In this document: positions 61,237 through 64,000 of the stretch, piece by piece
How positions within the stretch are numbered: the stretch's first letter is position 1
How the letters are laid out: every line of letters begins with the position of its first letter
NCBI GenBank assembly: GCA_035275405.1
Contig: DATEMU010000005.1
Coordinates: forward strand, 247,381 to 311,380
Source: Phycisphaerae bacterium
GTDB lineage: Bacteria > Planctomycetota > Phycisphaerae > UBA1845 > UTPLA1
Direction: 5' to 3'
Length of the DNA stretch: 64,000 bases
Program-made: the position numbers and the translations under genes
The notes under the pieces: model-generated
Databases searched by the model: none
What the model was told of the DNA's origin: nothing
What the model saw: the letters and a program-made list of their open reading frames with translations, nothing else

Positions 61237-63072
61237 ATGAACATCCTGGGGATCTCCGCCTTTTATCACGACAGCGCCGCCTGTCTCGTGCAGGACGGCC
61301 GCATCGTCGGCGCTGCGCAGGAGGAGCGGTTCACCCGAAAGAAGCACGACTACCGGTTTCCCGTCAACGCGGTGGAGTACTGCCTGAAGGAAGGCGGGAT
61401 CACGCCCGACCAGCTTGACCATGTCGCCTTTTATGACAAACCGCTGCTCAAGTTCGAGCGGCTGTTGGAGACCTATCTGGCGTATGCCCCGCGGGGATTC
61501 GCGTCGTTTCGCGAGGCCATGCCCCTGTGGATCAAGCAGAAGCTGCACCTGCCGCGCGAAATGGATAAAGCGCTCAAGGGGACCTACAAGGGCCGTTACA
61601 TCTTCACCGAGCATCACGAGTCCCACGCGGCCAGCGCGTTCTTCCCCTCGCCCTTCGAGGAGGCCGCGATCATTACGCTCGACGGCGTCGGGGAATGGGC
61701 CACGGCCAGTTTCGGGTCCGGCCGCGGCAACAAGATCGAACTGACCCACGAACTGCACTTTCCCCACTCGCTGGGAATGCTCTACTCGGCCTTCACTTAT
61801 TTCACCGGCTTCAAGGTCAACTCCGGCGAATACAAGCTCATGGGCCTCGCGCCCTACGGAGAGCCGAAGTACGTCGACCTCATCCGCAAGCACCTCGTTC
61901 ACATCAAGGATGACGGTTCGTTCCGGATGAACATGGACTACTTCAACTACTGCGAAGGGCTGACCATGACGAACGACAAGTTCGCGCAGCTCTTCGGCGG
62001 ACCCCCCCGGGAATCGGAAAAAGGCAAGATCACCCAGCGCGAGATGGACCTGGCCCGCAGCGTGCAGGTCGTGACCGAGGAGATCATGCTCAAGATCTCC
62101 CGGCACGTGCAAAAAGTCACGGGCATGAAAAATCTCTGCCTCGCCGGAGGCGTCGCCCTCAACTGCGTGGGCAACGGCGAGATCCTCCGCGACGGGCATT
62201 TCGACCAGATTTTCATTCAACCGGCGGCCGGTGACGCGGGCGGAGCGCTCGGTGCGGCCCTCTTCGTCTGGTACCAGCTCCTCGGAAACAAGCGCGAGAG
62301 CGACAACCGCCGCGACAAACAGTCGGCCAGCCTGCTCGGCCCCCGATTCACTGACGGCGAGATCAAGAAGTACCTCGATTCCATCGGCGCCAAGTATCAC
62401 CACTACACCGACGAGAAGGCGTTGATCGACAAAGTGGCCGAACTGATGGCGCAGGAAAAAGTCATTGGCCTTTTCCAGGGGCGCATGGAATTCGGCCCGC
62501 GCGCGCTGGGCTGCCGCAGCATCGTCGGCGACGCCCGCTCGACGAAGATGCAGTCGATCATGAACCTCAAGATCAAGTTCCGCGAGAGCTTCCGCCCCTT
62601 CGCCCCCTGCGTGCTCCGTGAGGATGTCCACGAGTACTTTGAGATGCGACCGAATGAGGACAGTCCCTACATGCTCCTCGTCGCCCCCGTCCGCGAGGAC
62701 AAGCGCACCCCGCACAAGGACAACGGTCTCTTCGGCATCGACAAGCTCCACCAGATTCGTTCGGTGGTCCCGGCCATCACCCACGTGGACTATTCCGCCC
62801 GCGTGCAGACGGTGGACGAAGAGCGGCACGGGCGGCTTTACCACATCATGAAGCGGTTCAAGGACAAGACCGGCTGCCCCGTAATTATCAACACCAGCTT
62901 CAATGTCCGCAGCGAGCCGATCGTGTGCTATCCGGAGAATGCCTACCGCTGCTTCAAGTTCACCAACATGGACGTGCTGGTGATGGAGAACATCGTGCTG
63001 CTCAAGGAAGAACAGCCGGGAGCCCGGGAAGTGGACTTTGACGATTACCTGAAGGAATTCGAGCTGGATTAG
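61237..63072 (+). CDS. NodU/CmcH-type carbamoyltransferase (sxtI-like)
   Basis: The 611-residue enzyme has the N-terminal ISAFYHDSAACLVQDGRIVG, AAQEERFTRKKHDYRFP and the HHESHAASAFFPSPFEEAAI stretch near residue 128. The C-terminal domain carries GLFQGRMEFGPRALGCRSIV near residue 410 and INTSFNVRSEPIVCYPENA. These are the two halves of carbamoyltransferases that carbamoylate hydroxyl groups of sugars or natural products via carbamoyl adenylate. The next two genes match SxtJ and DUF5989, so the triad resembles the saxitoxin sxtI-sxtJ-sxtK genes. Confidence 0.9.
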   Translation: MNILGISAFYHDSAACLVQDGRIVGAAQEERFTRKKHDYRFPVNAVEYCLKEGGITPDQLDHVAFYDKPLLKFERLLETYLAYAPRGFASFREAMPLWIKQKLHLPREMDKALKGTYKGRYIFTEHHESHAASAFFPSPFEEAAIITLDGVGEWATASFGSGRGNKIELTHELHFPHSLGMLYSAFTYFTGFKVNSGEYKLMGLAPYGEPKYVDLIRKHLVHIKDDGSFRMNMDYFNYCEGLTMTNDKFAQLFGGPPRESEKGKITQREMDLARSVQVVTEEIMLKISRHVQKVTGMKNLCLAGGVALNCVGNGEILRDGHFDQIFIQPAAGDAGGALGAALFVWYQLLGNKRESDNRRDKQSASLLGPRFTDGEIKKYLDSIGAKYHHYTDEKALIDKVAELMAQEKVIGLFQGRMEFGPRALGCRSIVGDARSTKMQSIMNLKIKFRESFRPFAPCVLREDVHEYFEMRPNEDSPYMLLVAPVREDKRTPHKDNGLFGIDKLHQIRSVVPAITHVDYSARVQTVDEERHGRLYHIMKRFKDKTGCPVIINTSFNVRSEPIVCYPENAYRCFKFTNMDVLVMENIVLLKEEQPGAREVDFDDYLKEFELD

Positions 63073-63078
63073 ACGGCC

Positions 63079-63666
63079 ATGGCAATCATCGAAACCAATT
63101 GGGACATCCAAAGGAAAGACCTGCGGGTCTTCGCCGCCATCGGCGCGATCGTGTTCGGTATCCTGGCGGTCGGAAAAATCGCCGAGGTCGGCGCGATCGT
63201 TCGGTTTGCGGATCGCCTGCTCTCCTGGCAGCTCCTGGCCGCCGGCGCCGTCCTGAGCGTCATCGGCACGACGCTAAAGAGCGTCCCCCAGCGACAAAAG
63301 AAGTACGGGATAATCGGGGCCCTCCTCTTCGCGGCCCTGGCCGCCCTCTTTTACGCGCAGGTCGCCGGTCCTCATCGGTGGGTCTTCGTCGCCCTCGCCG
63401 CTTTTTTCGTCATCGGAGTGGCCGGTGGGTTCGAACTGATCCGACCGGTCTATTCGATAGCGCTCGTCGCGACGTTTCCCATCGGACTCGTCGTCGGCCC
63501 GATCATCATGGCCGTGATGTTTTTTGTGATCTTCTTGCCGGTCGCGATAATCTTCAAACTGATCGGGCGCGACACGATGACCCGCCGGTTCGACGACGCC
63601 GCGCCGAGCTATTGGATACCGCGGCGTCCGGTCGCCGACGTGAAGCGCTACTTCCGCCAGTTTTAG
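63079..63666 (+). CDS. SxtJ family membrane protein
   Basis: The 195-residue protein has about five to six hydrophobic helices (AAIGAIVFGILAVGKIAEVG, LLAAGAVLSVIGTTL, ALLFAALAALFYAQVAG, WVFVALAAFFVIGVAGG, GPIIMAVMFFVIFLPVAIIF). Its tail LIGRDTMTRRFDDAAPSYW is followed by residues ending VKRYFRQF; both are diagnostic of SxtJ proteins. It starts six bases after the carbamoyltransferase stop. A palindromic repeat starts right after its TAG. It may be a membrane platform for the carbamoyltransferase. Confidence 0.85.
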   Translation: MAIIETNWDIQRKDLRVFAAIGAIVFGILAVGKIAEVGAIVRFADRLLSWQLLAAGAVLSVIGTTLKSVPQRQKKYGIIGALLFAALAALFYAQVAGPHRWVFVALAAFFVIGVAGGFELIRPVYSIALVATFPIGLVVGPIIMAVMFFVIFLPVAIIFKLIGRDTMTRRFDDAAPSYWIPRRPVADVKRYFRQF

Positions 63667-63688
63667 GTAGGGCGGGTTCTACCCGCCG
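63667..63688. repeat. Stop-codon-associated palindromic repeat, copy 5
   Basis: GTA followed by GGGCGGGTTCTACCCGCC and a G begins at the base after the SxtJ TAG (63664-63666). The arms are GGCGGGT and ACCCGCC. Confidence 0.8.
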
Positions 63689-63747
63689 TTGAACTGAAAT
63701 GAGACTGGAGTGCGGGCCGGGCCCGCCGTCGATAAAATGAGGAACCC

Positions 63748-63954
63748 ATGAGCGCCAACGATACCCGCGATCCCAACGACTTCACCCGCGAAGCCGGCGC
63801 CGAGCGCGTCGGTCTGGTCGCCGAGTTCTGGGATTTTCTCAAGCACAACAAGAAATGGTGGCTCCTGCCCATTCTGGTAGTTGTCGCACTCATCGGGGCA
63901 CTGGTCTATGTCGGCGGAAGCGCCGCCATGCCGTTCGTATATCCACTATTCTGA
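63748..63954 (+). CDS. DUF5989 family small membrane protein (SxtK-like)
   Basis: The 68-residue protein has a charged N-terminus, then LVAEFWDFLKHNKKWWLLPI and one membrane helix (LPILVVVALIGALVYVGGSA), ending AMPFVYPLF. The EFWxFLKxxKKWWLLP motif is that of DUF5989, the SxtK-like companion of SxtJ and carbamoyltransferases. GAGGAACCC precedes the ATG. The next gene of such clusters is often an SGNH-type hydrolase, which would lie beyond the window. Confidence 0.85.
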   Translation: MSANDTRDPNDFTREAGAERVGLVAEFWDFLKHNKKWWLLPILVVVALIGALVYVGGSAAMPFVYPLF

Positions 63955-64000
63955 CTTGTCGTTATTCGCCGCCATTGGTTATACTCGGTTGAGCCGTAGC

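Noticed and set aside
61123..63111. Minus-strand open frame of 662 residues
   Set aside because: It is opposite the carbamoyltransferase and reads as low-complexity V/H/D/L sequence, a mirror of the coding strand.
1..64000. Prophage, insertion sequence, CRISPR array or integron
   Set aside because: No transposase, integrase, Cas, phage structural or capsid gene and no regular array was seen.

Overview
The window is GC-rich, densely coded DNA that looks like a chromosome segment of a planctomycete, probably close to the Phycisphaerae. This is an inference from gene content. An ECF sigma factor is paired with a large Ser/Thr kinase. Several secreted proteins end in a short GDLNNDG-type (dockerin/EF-hand-like) motif. 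There are secreted PQQ-type propellers, a zinc-ribbon kinase and PrkA. No rRNA, phage, transposase or CRISPR array was seen. One tRNA (Val, CAC) lies at 23510-23583.

Layout. 0-3.2 kb (minus): a HemN/HemW-like radical SAM enzyme, a chorismate-lyase-like (DUF98) protein and an FAD oxidoreductase cut by the left edge, probably one operon. 3.3-20.6 kb: mostly housekeeping and single genes (a DUF4097 lipoprotein, ComEC, an HNH protein, an anti-sigma-like ATPase, a BaiN-type flavoprotein, ClpS, a DUF58/VWA pair, MiaA, MoeA, a PQQ propeller, a Ser/Thr kinase). A small lower-GC patch at 8.0-8.9 kb carries a YgiT-type zinc finger and a lipoprotein. 20.6-21.6 kb: an HNH endonuclease with a small partner, next to an AT-richer gap. 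21.6-23.6 kb: a phosphosugar mutase and the tRNA. 23.8-33.1 kb: a nine-gene glycan operon with radical SAM/SPASM, Gfo/Idh oxidoreductase, two DegT aminotransferases, FemAB-like acyltransferase, methyltransferase, GT2, formyltransferase and epimerase. It is best read as synthesis and transfer of an N-acylated or N-formylated amino sugar. A secreted sugar dehydrogenase and an ArnT-like membrane glycosyltransferase follow.

36.4-42.6 kb: a Yip1-family protein and a MacAB-like exporter (adaptor, ATPase, two tandem paralogous permeases). Next comes a four-helix-bundle (S23) gene broken by one amber codon and bracketed by an inverted repeat. 42.7-52.8 kb: a fused PQQ-propeller protein, PrkA, a Lon-substrate-domain protein, an RNase HII-like protein, a DUF962 protein, a secreted protein and an orphan beta-class DNA methyltransferase. 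52.9-59.8 kb: ECF sigma, TPR kinase, a beta-helix protein and two paralogous secreted proteins. Those two paralogues share a long, probably structured 5' leader. 59.9-64 kb: an esterase, then a carbamoyltransferase/SxtJ/DUF5989 triad like sxtI-sxtJ-sxtK.

The observations most worth following are four. The first is the shared leader at 57291-57423 and 58659-58794. The second is a palindrome found five times directly at or after stop codons. The third is the S23 element. The fourth is a pair of extended -10 promoters with the same sequence in front of both glycan-related operons.
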